Assembly: GCA_021401465.1 (NCBI GenBank)
Contig: JADDMT010000024.1
Span: forward strand, 308,634-372,633
DNA from: Teratosphaeria epicoccoides
Taxonomy: Eukaryota > Ascomycota > Dothideomycetes > Mycosphaerellales > Teratosphaeriaceae
Reading direction: 5' to 3'
DNA: 64,000 bases
This document shows, one piece after another, positions 44,501 through 56,443 of the stretch. Numbering within the stretch: the stretch's first letter is position 1; each line of letters opens with the position of its first letter. The notes beneath the pieces are model-generated. The model worked only from the letters and a program-made list of their open reading frames with translations. It was not told the DNA's origin and did not search any database. The position numbers and the translations under genes were made by a program.

Positions 44501-46526
44501 GTCGGATCCACGCGTTTCTTTGCGCCTTGTAGAGATAGTCTCGAAGTGTTTCGAGCTACAATTCTAACATAGGGTACAGAGGTTAATGCGGAGGATTATA
44601 ACCCTCCTTAAGGTTAATCGCATGTTCCGCGTCTAGGGCCTAGGCATAGGCCGTAGCCTCTACGTCAAAAATATCGGCGTATTCCTTTAACTTAGGCAGA
44701 AGGGTAACGTCTTCCTTGACGTTCTGTATGCGGACTACATATACACATTAGACCTTCTTTATGTCCTTATAGAAGCTATGTGCGTCATGTATCCTTACTA
44801 CAGGAACTTCGCCTATAGAGCTATAGAACTAATTATTAGTAGCTCTATTAACAACGACTCCCTGCTTGTAGCGCTAAGGGCGGCCGAGTAGGAGCTCCTT
44901 ATTAGGAACGTCTTTAGTATAGAAGACTTCGTTAGTCTCGCGTACTTCTCCTAAGGAGTCCGCGAGTTAGAGGCGCACGTTATACGCGCCTCGAGCCGCT
45001 ACGCCTTCGCCCTAAAAGGACTTCATAGTAGGTAGTAGGGCTCCTAGGATTAGCTTTAAACCGAGCTGTACGATTACCTGCTAGGGTATCACGTTAACCT
45101 CTGCAAGGTCGTCTAATATATAGTCTACTAGCTTAAGCGAGCTATTAACTCGGACCGTACCGGATAGGCGCTAGGCAGGCTACAAGTCTACACTATTAGT
45201 AACAGACAGCTTAGATACCCGTAGTAGCCATTCGGTTGTCTTAGGCCTATCCTTCTTTCGCCTCCCCTCTAGGGAGGTTTCGGACAACTTGCTTACCTTC
45301 TTCCTATTACTTCGTTTAGGATAGCAAGCCGCCTAGTAGTCCCTCGCTCCATAGATGTAGCAGCTGCTCGGAGGCTTCTCGCTACTATCCTTAGGCTTAG
45401 AGGGCTTGCCTCTCTAGAAGGAATTACCGCATTAGACGTGACCCTTAGGGCGCTTGTAATAGCGGCCCTTCGGTAGGTCCTTAGGGCTTAGACGCTTATT
45501 ATCCTTGCCGCCCGATTTTCTATTTCGCTTTAAGGTGATCTCTACACGTGTCGTAAGGGACACGAGGTCTTCCTAAGTTGTCGGAAGTTCATAAAAAGTC
45601 ATGATTATATTCTGAAGATCATTATTAAGTTTGACGAGTAGGTGCTACATGCGTTATGTCTTAGTATAGGGTAGCATCTGTCTCTTAAGCGTAGCGAGAT
45701 AGGTAGCGAAGCTAGAGGTTATTTGTCCCTTCCCCTACTTAGCCTTCTTATACTTGACAGACATAGTAAGGGCGTAGTTCCCCGGATCCTCGACCTAGTT
45801 GACATAGAACTAGCGAAAGTCTGCCTACGTATACGTTCTGTTATAGACCTGTATAAGGTCATACTGCTTATGCTAATTATTACGAGGTTCCTTATCCTCT
45901 TCGAGCTACATTGCACTAAAGGTGACTCGTTTGCCCTCTATAGAATATCCACGTAGGTTAAGCATGAAAACTACCTTACACGCCTGCAAGAAAGTTCGAG
46001 CCTCCTTTAAGGTATCTCCCTTAAATAGCTTTAGGTTGCGTGCGTTATAACTACCTCCTAGTTAGCCTACTATGGCCCCGAATTCAGGCACTAGATTTGC
46101 AGGCACACGCAGAGAGTCTGCACCTGCTAGTACATTGTCTTTGTAGGTCCCTAGCGTAAAATCTCGCTAGATTTCTTCGTCCGCTAGTTTATTAGTACCG
46201 CTTATAGCGACGTCTTTGTCGTCCTTACTATTGTCGCTACTAGAAGTAGTACGGCTCTAGCTCTAGTTCGCAAGGCAGTTCACGACCTAATCGACAATCA
46301 TGGCTACAAGGGCTAGGTCGATAGTTAGGGTTAGCTGTAGTCCCTATGTAGGGGGCCTATTACCTTGCCTACTATGTAATTAGCCTCTAGTAGAACCGTC
46401 GTTTAATGCGGTGTCGCTTGTAGGGGGTGCTTCTACAGGCTAGTTACTTAGGCTAGCTTTGCTGTCATAGGCACTTAGGATAGTACTTACTACGCGTTAG
46501 TTACAAGTACGTAGTACTATAGACAT
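41562..46526 (-). pseudogene. gag-pol of E1, 1,655 codons with many TAG/TAA stops
   Basis: From ATG 46526 to TAA 41562 the frame is exactly as long as in E2, so no net indel has occurred, but Gln and Trp codons have often become TAG or TAA. The order is gag, a CX2C-type zinc knuckle, aspartic protease, reverse transcriptase, RNase H, integrase and chromodomain, all in one frame. The protease motif reads LDDLAEVNVIP, as in E2 and E4. The longest open stretch is only about 65 codons, so the copy is dead. Confidence 0.88.
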
Positions 46527-46576
46527 ATTGTAGTATTCTCTACTAGACTACAAAGCAGGGGGGGAGAAAGCAGAAC

Positions 46577-46936
46577 TAATATCGATATATATGCTATATG
46601 ATATAAAAATATCTCGTAGTGTAACAGAGTAATCTGACCTTTTAATAGGTATAAGATAGTACTGCTTTCTGCTTATTACAGAGGTAGCGCTAAGGGTGCT
46701 TATAACCCCTAACGCCCCTTAATTAGGGAAAGCATGTCTAAGCCTAACCCCGCAGGGGTACTATAGGGTTAGCGACGTAGGGATGTCCTACGTCGACCAT
46801 TAATCCTACTTAGACGACATACGAGCTAATGTATATACGAAGGACCCCCTTGCTATGTATAGCAGGGTTACTACATGCTAAGGGCAGGCATTAGAACCTA
46901 TGCGGCTCTAATAGCCCCCTAGTATTAACCGTATCA
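46577..46936 (-). repeat. 5' LTR of E1
   Basis: 360 bp; the right edge keeps TATCA, followed by the target duplication CTTAA (46937-46941). It differs from the left LTR essentially by C/T and G/A changes. Confidence 0.92.
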
Positions 46937-46967
46937 CTTAAAGAGTAGTAAAGAATATTAATAATAG

Positions 46968-47312
46968 TGTCATAAGGGTAGGTGCTAATAGTAGGAAGGG
47001 GATTAGGTGTTAGACTTATAGAGTAGTAAAGAATATTAACAATAGCAATTAACCTTGTAACTAACTATCCCCTAGGGAAAGGGAATTAAATTAAGCACAA
47101 AGCTCCTAACTGCCTGTCCTAAAGCTATCCCTATATACTAGAGAGATAAGGCAGTTCTGCTAGATCTGTTAACAGACCTGTTAGACCTATGTCTGTAGAT
47201 CTGTAGACTAACCCTATAGATCTAGGTGTCTATCCTCACGTAACAGATCCTTTCTTCCCTGCATGTGTTATGACTCATGCTATAGTGCTCGTGACTTATG
47301 ACCTTCATGACA
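46968..47312 (-). repeat. LTR of family B element E0
   Basis: 345 bp starting TGTCATGAAGG (47312, minus) and ending CCTTATGACA (46968). A purine-rich tract TAGGGGGACAG lies directly inside it at 47323-47313, as expected for the 3' LTR of a minus-strand element. Its outer 78 bp are repeated in tandem (see 38712), so the true outer edge may be at 38712. Confidence 0.65.
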
Positions 47313-47600
47313 CTGTCCCCCTATTAGCCTAGCTTGTCCCTAAGCTACTTATTAGTGCGGGGTTTCTTTTACTATTTCCTTTGTGTAGTAATGTCTTCTC
47401 TTTCTATATTACTGCCTTGTGTCATTCTAGACACTAACGCCCCTTTAACGCAGAAACGTAAACACCATGCAAATTAAATCTATTGTTAGGGCAAGGAAAG
47501 CATGAAGTCTTATACTTAGTGTTAAGAGTTAAAGCTTGTTTGTTAAGTACACATTTCCTTAGGGAAATGTTTACACTGTTACTTTAGTAACTATCGAAGT

Positions 47601-48011
47601 TACGACGCGAAGGTAACAGAGGTTAAATAGAAGAGGTTAGGTAATTAGCAGAAAAGACTAATTACTAATCTTGACTATGTAAAGGTAGCGCTAGCTAAGG
47701 CTTCGCAGAAGATAATAGAGGCGCATATAAAGGAGATGCATCTTCAGAAACAGTTAGATGCGGTTAACTATGAGGTCGAGGATAGTCGCGCTCTTAAGGA
47801 GCGTGAGATTAGGGAGGACAAGGCTAAAGAGCAGGCTCTTTAGCAGACTAGGTTCCTTGTTAACCTAGATCCCTTAGCAGGTCTTGCGCTTAGTCCTACG
47901 ACATAGAGCGTAATAGAAGGTTTTACTCACGCATCGTATTAGGGTTTCCTAGATAGCGTGGTAGCCGAGCCTATTAGTAGCGTCCTGCAGGAGCCTAATT
48001 ATAGCTTATAA
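47601..48011 (+). pseudogene. Antisense-strand ORF remnant in E0
   Basis: Opposite to the E0 integrase strand, between integrase and the 3' LTR. It gives about 136 codons ending at TAA 48009, interrupted by TAGs of the RIP type. The readable part is charged and helical (VKVALAKASQKIIEAHIKEM, ALKEREIREDKAKEQA) and could form a coiled coil. There is no similarity I can see to the family A antisense protein. It could instead be a scrap of another transposon. Confidence 0.5.
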
Positions 48012-48129
48012 TCTTCTTCCTAGGTTTGTTCTCTACTTAAAAGTCTGTATCTTCTGCTAATAGTTTCGTAGGTGTTTTAGGGGTTCCTAGGTGTTTTTAG
48101 TACTCCTGTATCCTTCCTATTTTACTAAT

Positions 48130-48251
48130 GATATGCCAGACGTATAGGCTCAAGCCGCAGGCTTGGCGTCATGTAACCTTGCGGATATTTAAGATGCTAG
48201 ACATACAGGTGCTAGCTACAGGCTTGGCATCACGTGACCTCGCGGATATTT
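48130..48251. repeat. Two-copy tandem repeat, about 61 bp, inside E0
   Basis: Copies 48130-48190 and 48192-48251 share AGGCTTGGC and GCGGATATTT and differ mainly by transitions. Confidence 0.75.
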
Positions 48252-49277
48252 CTCGGGTTACAATGTGTGTGCATATGTAGCCAACTATAATCAGCCCTGT
48301 TACAGGACTAATTACTAAGCCTTTTAGCTATGTAGGGTAGTAGTAAAAGGTTAGCATACCTTCTCTATTAACTAAGTACTCTTACTGTCTGTCTACCCTA
48401 CAAGTGTCAACAATCTTCTTGACAGTGTACTCTAGTTCTTCGACCTTAGGGTCGAGTAGTAAGGGTTCCGTTTGTAGTGTAGCGTCTAGCGCTACTTGTT
48501 CTAGCAGAGAGACATAGAACATAGGGTGTATTCTTATCTGCTTAGGTAGCTATAATTCAAAATTAACTAGTCCTTTCTTAGCCTTGATCCAGAATGGTCC
48601 TAGTTTTATAGCGTCTAGTTTTTTACTTGGCTTGTCTAATTTGATATGATAGCAGAGGAGATACACCTTGTCCCCCTCCTTTAGAATTAGTCCCTTAATT
48701 CTCTTGCGATTTACGTACTATGCTATGTTCTGTTAATAGAACTACAGGTCAAATTGTACTTCTGTTTGTAGTTAGTAGAGGTGTTCTACTCGCCTAAGTG
48801 CTACTAGGTTTAGATTACTAGCTAAGACATCTAGAACGTCTTCTATAGCTAATCTATATGCCATCTGAAATAGCGAGAGTCCTGTCGACTCTGCTAGTAT
48901 ACTATTATATGCGAGCTACGCTATTAGTAACAACTCTACCTAGTTGTTCTAGTCCCTATTCACATAGGATCGAAGGTACTATTCTAGCGTCTAATTTAGA
49001 CGTTCTGTCTGTCTATCCATTTAAGTGTAGAAGGAAGTACTTAGTCGATGTTTGACCTAGAATTGTCTCATCAGGGCTTTCTAGAAGTTAGAGGTAAACA
49101 TGGATCCTCGATCTATTACTAGGTCTTGTAGCATACTATAGAATGCTACTACCTATTTAATGAAGACATGTGCGATATCTTCGGTCTTAAAGTCTTCGCG
49201 GTATAGGATAAACTTCCTGAACTTAGTGAATTAGTTGACTACTACCATGATTCTATCGAAGAACTGATTAGTAGCGG

Positions 49278-49637
49278 TGATACGGTTAATACTAGGGGGC
49301 CATTAGAACCGCATGGGTTCTAATGCCCGCCCTCGGCATGTAGTGACCCTGCTACATATAGCAAGGGGGTCCTTCGTATATACGTTGGCTCGTATGTCGT
49401 CTAAGTAGGATCAGTTGTCGACGTAGGACGCCCCCACGTCGCTGACCCTACGGTACCCCTGCGGGGTTAGGCTCGGACATGCTTTCCCTAATTAAGGAGC
49501 GTCAGGGGTTATAAGCACCCTTAGCGCTACCTCTGCAATAAGCAGAAAGCAGCGCTGTCTTGTACCTACTAAAAGGTCGGATTACTCTGTCACACTACGA
49601 GATATTTTCATATCATATAGCATATACATCTATATTA
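49278..49637 (+). repeat. 5' LTR of E2
   Basis: 360 bp, TGATACGG...CTATATTA; the last bases were CA before a C-to-T change, as the 3' LTR still shows. Confidence 0.95.
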
Positions 49638-49686
49638 GTTCTACTTTCTCCCCCCTACTTTGCAGTCTAGCAGAGAATACTACGAT

Positions 49687-52600
49687 ATGTCTAGAGCACT
49701 ACGAACTCGCAACTAATGCGTAGCGAGCGCCATCCCGAGCACACGCGATAGCGAAGCTAGCCTGAGTAACTAGCCCGTAGAAGTACCCCCTGCAAGCGAC
49801 ACTGCATCGAGCGACAGTTCCGCTAGAGGCTAATTACGCGGCGGACAAGGTAATAGACCCCCCGCATAGGGACCGCAGCTAACCCCGACTATCGACCTAG
49901 CCCTTGTAGCCATGATTGTCGATTAGGTCGCGAACTGCCTTGCAAACTAAAGCTAGAGCCGCACTACTCCTAGTAGCGACAATGGCGAGGACGACGAAGA
50001 CGTCGCCATGAGTAGTACTAATGAACTAGCAGACGAAGAAATCTAGCGAGATTTCACGCTAGGGACCCGCGAAGACAACTTACTAGGAGGTGCAGACCCT
50101 CCGCGTGTGCCCGCAAACCTGGTGCCTAAATTCGGGGCCATAGTAGGCTAACTAGGAGGCAGTCGTAACGCACGCAACCTAAAGCCGTTTAAGGGAGACA
50201 CCTTAAAGGAGGCTCGAACTTTCTTGCAGGCGTGTGAGGCAGTTTTCGTGCTTAACCTACGCGGATATTCTATGGAGGGCGAACGAGTCACCTTTAGTGT
50301 GATGTAGCTTAAAGAGGATAAGGAACCTCGTAACAATTAGCATGAGCGGTATGACCTTATGCGGGTCTATGACAGAACGTATACATAGGCGGACTTTCGC
50401 TAGTTCTGTGTTAACTAGGTCGAGGATCCAGGGAATCGCGCCCTTACTGTGTCTGTCGAGTATGAGAGGGCTAAGCAGGGGAAGGGACAAACAACCTCTA
50501 GCTTCGCTACCTATCTCGCCACGCTCGAGGGACAGATGCTACCCTATACTAAGACGCAACGCGTGCGGCACTTACTCGTCAAACTTGATGACGATCTTCA
50601 GAACATAATCATGACTTTTCATGAACTTCCGACAACTCGGCAAGACCTTGTGTCCCTTGCGACACGTATGGAAATCACCTTGAAGCGAAATAGAAAATCG
50701 GGCGGTAAGGACAATAAGCGTCTAAGTCCCGAGGACCTACTAAAGGGCCGCTATTACAAGCGCCCTAGGGGCTACGTCTAACGCGGTAGTTCATTCTAGA
50801 GGAGCAAGCCCTCTAAGCTAAAAGACAGTAGCGAGAAGCCGCTAAGTAGCTGCCACATCTGTAGAGCGAGGGACTACTAGGCAGCTCGCTATCCTAAACG
50901 AAGTAATAGGAAGAAGGTAAGCAAGGTGTCCGAAACCTCCCTAGAGGGGAGGCGAAAGAAGGACAAGCCCGAGACAACCGAATGGCTACCGTAGGTATCT
51001 AAGCTGTCTGTTACCGATAGTGTAGACTCGTGGCCTGCCTAGCGCCTATCTAGTACGGTCCGAGTTAATAGCTCGCTTAAGCTAGTAGACTATATGTTAG
51101 ATGACCTTGCGGAGGTCAACGTGATACCCTAGAGGGTAATCGTACAGCTCGGTTTGAAGCCGATCCTAGGAGCCCTGCTGCCTACCATGAAGTCCTTTTA
51201 GGGCGAAGGCGTAGCGGCTCGAGGTACATACAACGTGCGCCTCTAACTCGCGGACTCCTTAGGAGAAGTACGTAAGACTAATGAAGTCTTCTACGCTAAC
51301 GACGTTCCTAATAAGGAGCTCCTACTCGGCCGCCCTTAGCGCTACAAGCAGGGAGTCGTTGTTAATAGAGCTACTAACAACTAGTTCTACGGCTCTATAG
51401 GCGAAGTTCCTGCAGTGCGGATACGTGACGCACACAGCTTCTACAAGGACATGAAGAAGGTCTAATGCGTGTATGCGGTCCGCATACAGAACGTTAAGGA
51501 GGACGTTACCCTTCTGCCTAAGTTAGAGGAATACGCCGATATTTTCGACGCAGAGGCTGCGGCCTATGCCCGGGCCCTAGACACAGAACATGCGATTAAC
51601 ATTAAGGAGGGTTACAATCCTCCGTATTAACCTCTGTACCCTATGTCGGAATTGTAGCTCGAAACACTTTGAGACTACCTCTACAAGGCGCAAAGGAACG
51701 CGTGGATCCGACGAAGCGACAGCGAGGCTAGAGCGCTAGTTATGTTCGTCCTGAAGAAGGACAACATGCTCCGCCTATGCGTTAACTATAGGGGCCTTAA
51801 CGTAGTGACCTAGAAGAACCGCTGCCCCCTACTACTTATTAGCGAGACGCTTGACCGCCTTAGTCGCGCCGCCATCTTCTTGTCTATTGACTTGAAGGAC
51901 GCCTACTATCGGATACTAATCCGAAAGGGCGACGAGTAGAAGACTACCTTCTAAACGTAGTATAGACACTTCGAGTATACAGTGATGCCATTTAGCTTGA
52001 CTAACACACTAGCAACGTTCTAAGCGTATATTAACTAGGCCCTAGCCGGCCTCGTTGACACCTGCTACGTAGTATATTTAGACGATATACTAGTCTACTC
52101 CGACTCGAAGGAGGAGCACATTCGGCATCTAAGGATAGTGCTTAAACGGCTCCGTAAGTTCGCTCTGTACGCGAACCTAAAGAAGTGCTTATTCCTGACG
52201 GATAGGATTGAGTTTCTCAGATACATCGTCTCTACGGAAGGAGTTATCATAGATGACTAAAGGGTGTCTACAATCGCGGAGTAGCTACAGCTAACTACCC
52301 TCCGAGAAGTGCAGGTGTTCCTAGGATTTACTAACTTCTATCGCAGATTCATACGATCTTACTCAAAGATCGTGGCTCCCCTCACGGCCCTCGCAAAGGG
52401 CGCGGTTCGAGGAAAAAAGCCAGGGAAAGTGCCTTAGGAGGAGGCTTAGAGCAAGGCCTTCTCTAAACTTAAAGCAGCTTTTTAAACTACGCCTATACTT
52501 CGGTACTTTGACCCTGCTACGAAGATCCAGATAGAGACTAATGCTTCAAAATTCGTAATAGCCGTAATTATATCGCAGCTCTAGTCGCACGAAGGCAGTA

Positions 52601-54651
52601 CGCGATAGTACCTGATTGCCTTCTAGTTACGGAAGATGCAGGGCGCTAAGCTTAACTATAAGACTTACAATCAAGAGCTTTTAGCTATTGTTAACAGCTT
52701 CAAGGAGTACCGACACTACCTCGAAGGCGTAGCGTACCCTATTAAGGTGCTTACTAACTATAACAACCTTCGCGGCTTCATAGGCGTAAAGTAGCTAAGT
52801 AGTTAGCAAGCAAGGTAGGCGACTTTCCTCGCTAGCTTTGACTTCGTTATCTAGCATCGTTCTAGAAAGACGAATCTAGCCAACAGTCCTTCGCGACGAC
52901 CGGACTACGACACTAGGGAGGAGGGTAACTGACAGCTTCTCCCTACGCTGCAAACGAAGCTTGTAGTTTAGGGCGGCGATCTGTTGTTAGCTCCTCTTAT
53001 AGGTCGACTACAGGTCTAATAGGGCCTCACGGCCTCTGCTAGTAACGAACCCTCCTATCTGGCAGTTGTGGCGACTATGTCTAGCTCGATCCGTGCGGTA
53101 GTTAACTAGCTCACATGTAGTAAGTATGCGATGTCTAAAGAACCATTTAAAGAAGTCTCGAGACTTATTCAGCGGTTGCAAGAGCGAGAACCGGAGTTAA
53201 TTAATAAGGGTGTAGCCCTCTAGGACACTGCAGGTAGCCTGAAGTACTAGACCAAGTTAGGCGACTTGTAGTACTTTGACAATAGGCTCTACGTACCTGC
53301 TAACTACGCACTCTATTCGCAGCTCCTCTGTATTCATCATGACGATAAACTCGCGGGCCATTTTGGCGCAGAGAAGACGAACGCAATTCTCGGACGTAAA
53401 TACTAGTAGCCTACGCTAGAACAGGATGTCTCTAACTATGTCAAATCCTGCTAGACGTGCCAGATTAGCAAATCTCGGCGCTATCGCCCCTACGGTAATG
53501 CTTAGGCGCTCCTACTACTAGAGAGACCATGGCAAGACTTGACTATAGATTTCATTACTAATCTGCTGCTAGCAAAGTAGAAAGGCGATGTAGTTGATGC
53601 TGTCCTTGTAGTAGTCGACTAATACTCGAAGATGAATGTCTTCATCCTATGTACGAAAAAGTGCACAAGCGGCGAGCTTGCGCAACTACTTCGCGACGAA
53701 GTTATATAGCGCTTTAGTGTCCCCTGAAGTATCCTATCAGATCGAGGTTCTGTCTTTACTAGTAAATACTAGCAAGAATTTGTGTTTGAGGCGCGTGTCA
53801 AGTACCGCCTAAGTATAGCATTCTATCTACAGACTAATAGTTAGACTAAACATATGAACTAGACTCTTAAGTAGTACCTTTAGTGCTACTACGCTAAGAA
53901 CTAGGATGCCTAGGCCGAGGTAATTCCTATGGCGGAATTTACAGTTAATAATAGCGTGCATGCTACTATGCGCATGTCGCCATTTCAGATTCTTTATAGC
54001 TTTAATCCGGAAATACACCTAGAACCGCCTTAGGACGAGTCTTCTAAGGAGAGGGTACCGGCCGCCGCGGAATTAGCGCAGCGTATGCACGAGGTACATT
54101 TGGTGCTAATAGAACACTAGAAAAAGGCCTCAGAATCCTAGATTAAACATAATAACGCCCGTGCTAAACCGATGTAGTACGTAGTTAGTACGAAGGTGTT
54201 ACTATTAACGAAGAATCTCAAGCTGAAACTTCTAAGCAAGAAGATGACGCTAAGGTTTGTCGGACCCTTCTAGATACGTAACGCGATAGGCTCGCAGGCA
54301 TACTAGCTATCGTTACTATCGTCGTATTATGTGCATGACGTCTTCTACATATCTCTACTCGAACTATAGGTACAGCGCGAGGGCGAAGAGCCCGCGGACC
54401 CGATGCTAGTAGCAGAAGAGAACGAAGAGTAGGAAGTCAAGGGTATTAATGACAGTATGCGGCGTAAGGGCGTAACGCACTATCTAGTAAAGTAGAAAGG
54501 ATACCTACCTAAGTACACATAATGGGTTCTAGCCGAAGACTGCAAGAACGCCCTAGAAGCTATCCGTGAATTCAAAGAGCGGAGGAGGCGTGAGCAGGGC
54601 TTAAGAAGGTCAATTCGTAGGAAGATGAGGGTTCTAGAGCAGAATTCTTAA
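49687..54651 (+). pseudogene. gag-pol of E2, single frame of 1,655 codons with TAG/TAA stops
   Basis: ATG 49687 to TAA 54649-54651 is one frame, with stops but no frameshift. Gag spans to about 50780, followed by a zinc knuckle (CHICRARDY, 50851-50892). The protease active site is near 51101 as LDDLAEVNVIP. Reverse transcriptase has LCVNYRGLN and YVVYLDDILVYS (52066-52101). RNase H begins near 52530 (ETNASKFVIA, where Asn replaces the usual Asp). Integrase has an HHCC finger (53331-53475) and the catalytic core (TIDFITN, 53540). A chromodomain (HYLVK*KGYLPKYT, near 54475-54575) ends the frame, making this a chromovirus. Stops replace Trp and Gln at conserved sites, so it cannot be translated in full. 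Confidence 0.93.
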
Positions 54652-54791
54652 CATGTGTATATAGCGCATAACGCGCGAAGTAATAACGAGAAGCAAACGC
54701 CCTACTTATACATCATTGATGCCTAAAGGCATACCTAGAATAAACCCAAGAAGAACAAGAGACATGCTCGGATTAGCTTCGTAGCTAATGC

Positions 54792-56288
54792 TTAGCGACT
54801 ACTAGTTAGGGGCTTCCTGACCGAACCTGAAGTAGGAGAGTCTTTCTTGTTACGGTCCGCTAGGGACTACCTACCTACACGGGGTCTACTAAACACCCTA
54901 AAGCGACTATAAGTAACGGGGGTAGCAACGCCACGAAGAGAGGCTAGCATCTTCTTCTTTAGTAGGTTGCGAGGGAGCTCGTCTTCAGAGCCTATAGTAG
55001 CCGGAGAACTAGCGACATCCTTACTACGCCTAGTCGTAACGACTACCTTATCCTTAGCATTAGAAGGCGAAGAGACTCGAGCGCGCTTGCGGCTGTCGCG
55101 CTCGGCCCTCGAGATCATCTTGCGCTTCTTGACACAAGTGTCGACTACATTATCGGACTTAGTGTCTCCCTTAGGCGTAACTAGTACGGTGACACTATAG
55201 CGCGAAGGGATCACATTAGGACCGAAGGTATCCTAGACGTCGTCATCCTCCTCATCCTCAAAGATCTAGCCTAGAGGCTTGTGCCTTAGCGTCTTGACAG
55301 ACGTAGTACGGGTCGCAAGCAGGGAAGGTTCGGCTTCCTTGTCGCTAACCTTAATTTCGGCCCTAGCCCTCTTCTTCTTCTTAGACAGTAGCGTCAAGGC
55401 GGCGTAGGCGGCGGCGCTACAATGTGTTAGCTGTACGCACGCGACAGGATTCGAGTAAGTAACTTACGGCTTAGTCCTCGGGACCGGCTTAGAGGCAGGC
55501 TGTCTCTCGGTATGGCGCTAGGGCGTGGCCTTAGCAGCAGGAGCGGTGAATTGCTTGATAACCTTCTTGCGGATCATCTGCGTCTTAAAGTCATCGTCAA
55601 TAGAGGCAAGGGCCCCGAGTTGCTAACGCTAATGGCTAGTCAGATATTTCTCGACGCTAACGTTAGCCTAGCGGAGAAAGTCAGCATTCATACTCGGAGG
55701 GTACCCGCACTATATGCGTACTATGGCGAAGGTCTCGACCCTAACGGTTAGTACCTTCAAGATCTTCTAGACTAAGTCTGCGATTAGACCTAGACAAACG
55801 TTTTCGCCTGTTAGCAGAGAGTCAAAGCGAACACCGCCGTGAGAACGGTTAGCAGTCGCGGTGAAGCACGAGAGGGCGCCGAGCAGGTAGGCGAGTGCCT
55901 CGCAGTACTTAGCCTGTAGCCTGTTCATAGTCAGAGTGCCTTTAGTAATCCCCTTGTCGCGCGTACTCTAGAAGTCATTAATGTTATAGCAGAGCTAGTT
56001 GTACTCGCCGTACACCTCTTTAGGGAGGTCTTGGCATTTTTGATGCTTGCTATTATAGTTGACATAATTGCGGTAGACACTGCCCTCATTAAATCCGCTG
56101 ACGTAGATCTCGGCTACGCTTCGGTTAGTACAAGTCACGCATACCTCGCGGGTAGGGGACGCCTTACTAACACGCGGAGGAGAGATATGTGCAGCTTGGC
56201 TACTAAGGTTGTCAAGGTATTGTCGACATAAGCGACAATCGCGGGCAGAGCGAGTAGTGTCGAACTTAGTCTGCAGCATATGAGCCAT
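54792..56288 (-). pseudogene. Antisense ORF of E2 (family A second gene), best preserved copy
   Basis: 498 codons plus stop, from ATG 56288 to TAA 54792, on the strand opposite gag-pol. Two long open stretches remain (97 codons at the start, 115 near the end), with a few TAGs between. The N-terminus is Cys-rich (RDCRLCRQYL, REVCVTCTNRS) and could bind zinc. The middle has a hydrophobic core (LIADLV, ILKVLTVRVETFAIV). The C-terminal third is basic and Ser-rich (CVKKRKMISRAERDSRKRAR), fitting a nuclear or nucleic-acid-binding protein. I recognise no family. It is tail to tail with pol, 140 bp apart, with its own TATA box 163 nt upstream. Equal length in three copies argues for a real coding gene before RIP. 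Confidence 0.78.
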
Positions 56289-56443
56289 TATAGCTAAGAC
56301 AGGTTAATTAATCTTAATTGATTAATTGAAGAAGAAGAAGCTCTAGTACAGACCCGCAGACATAGCGAGGTACAAGCTAAGCGAAGTAGGAGCGGAGGTC
56401 GATGTTAGTGTCTTAGAACAGGAAAGTTTAGGAAGCGACGAGA

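Larger units (their letters stand above)
38764..46936 (-). mobile_element. E1: complete family A Ty3/gypsy chromovirus, RIP-mutated
   Basis: 8,173 bp with two 360-bp LTRs (38764-39123 and 46577-46936), flanked by CTTAA on both sides. The element reads on the minus strand: 5' LTR at the right, gag-pol, then the antisense gene, then a polypurine tract (GGAGGAGGGGTAG on the minus strand) just before the left LTR. The terminal TG/CA dinucleotides are partly changed to TA. Gag-pol and the antisense frame hold many TAG/TAA stops, more than in E2. It is inserted in the terminal repeat of E0. Confidence 0.93.
46942..49277 (-). mobile_element. E0 (family B Ty3/gypsy), 3' part: LTR, antisense ORF, integrase end
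   Basis: E0 is the oldest layer. This part holds the outer tandem repeat, the 3' LTR, an antisense frame (47601-48011), a 61-bp two-copy tandem repeat (48130-48251) and the C-terminal half of integrase on the minus strand. The integrase shows DRGSMFTSNF, STSFYT, TDRQTE-like DRQTERLN and the downstream HPMFYVSLLE, with Gln and Trp codons as TAG. E2 cuts integrase at 49277/57452 with the duplication AGCGG. A chromodomain-like EYLVNREGM follows near 48380. Confidence 0.85.
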
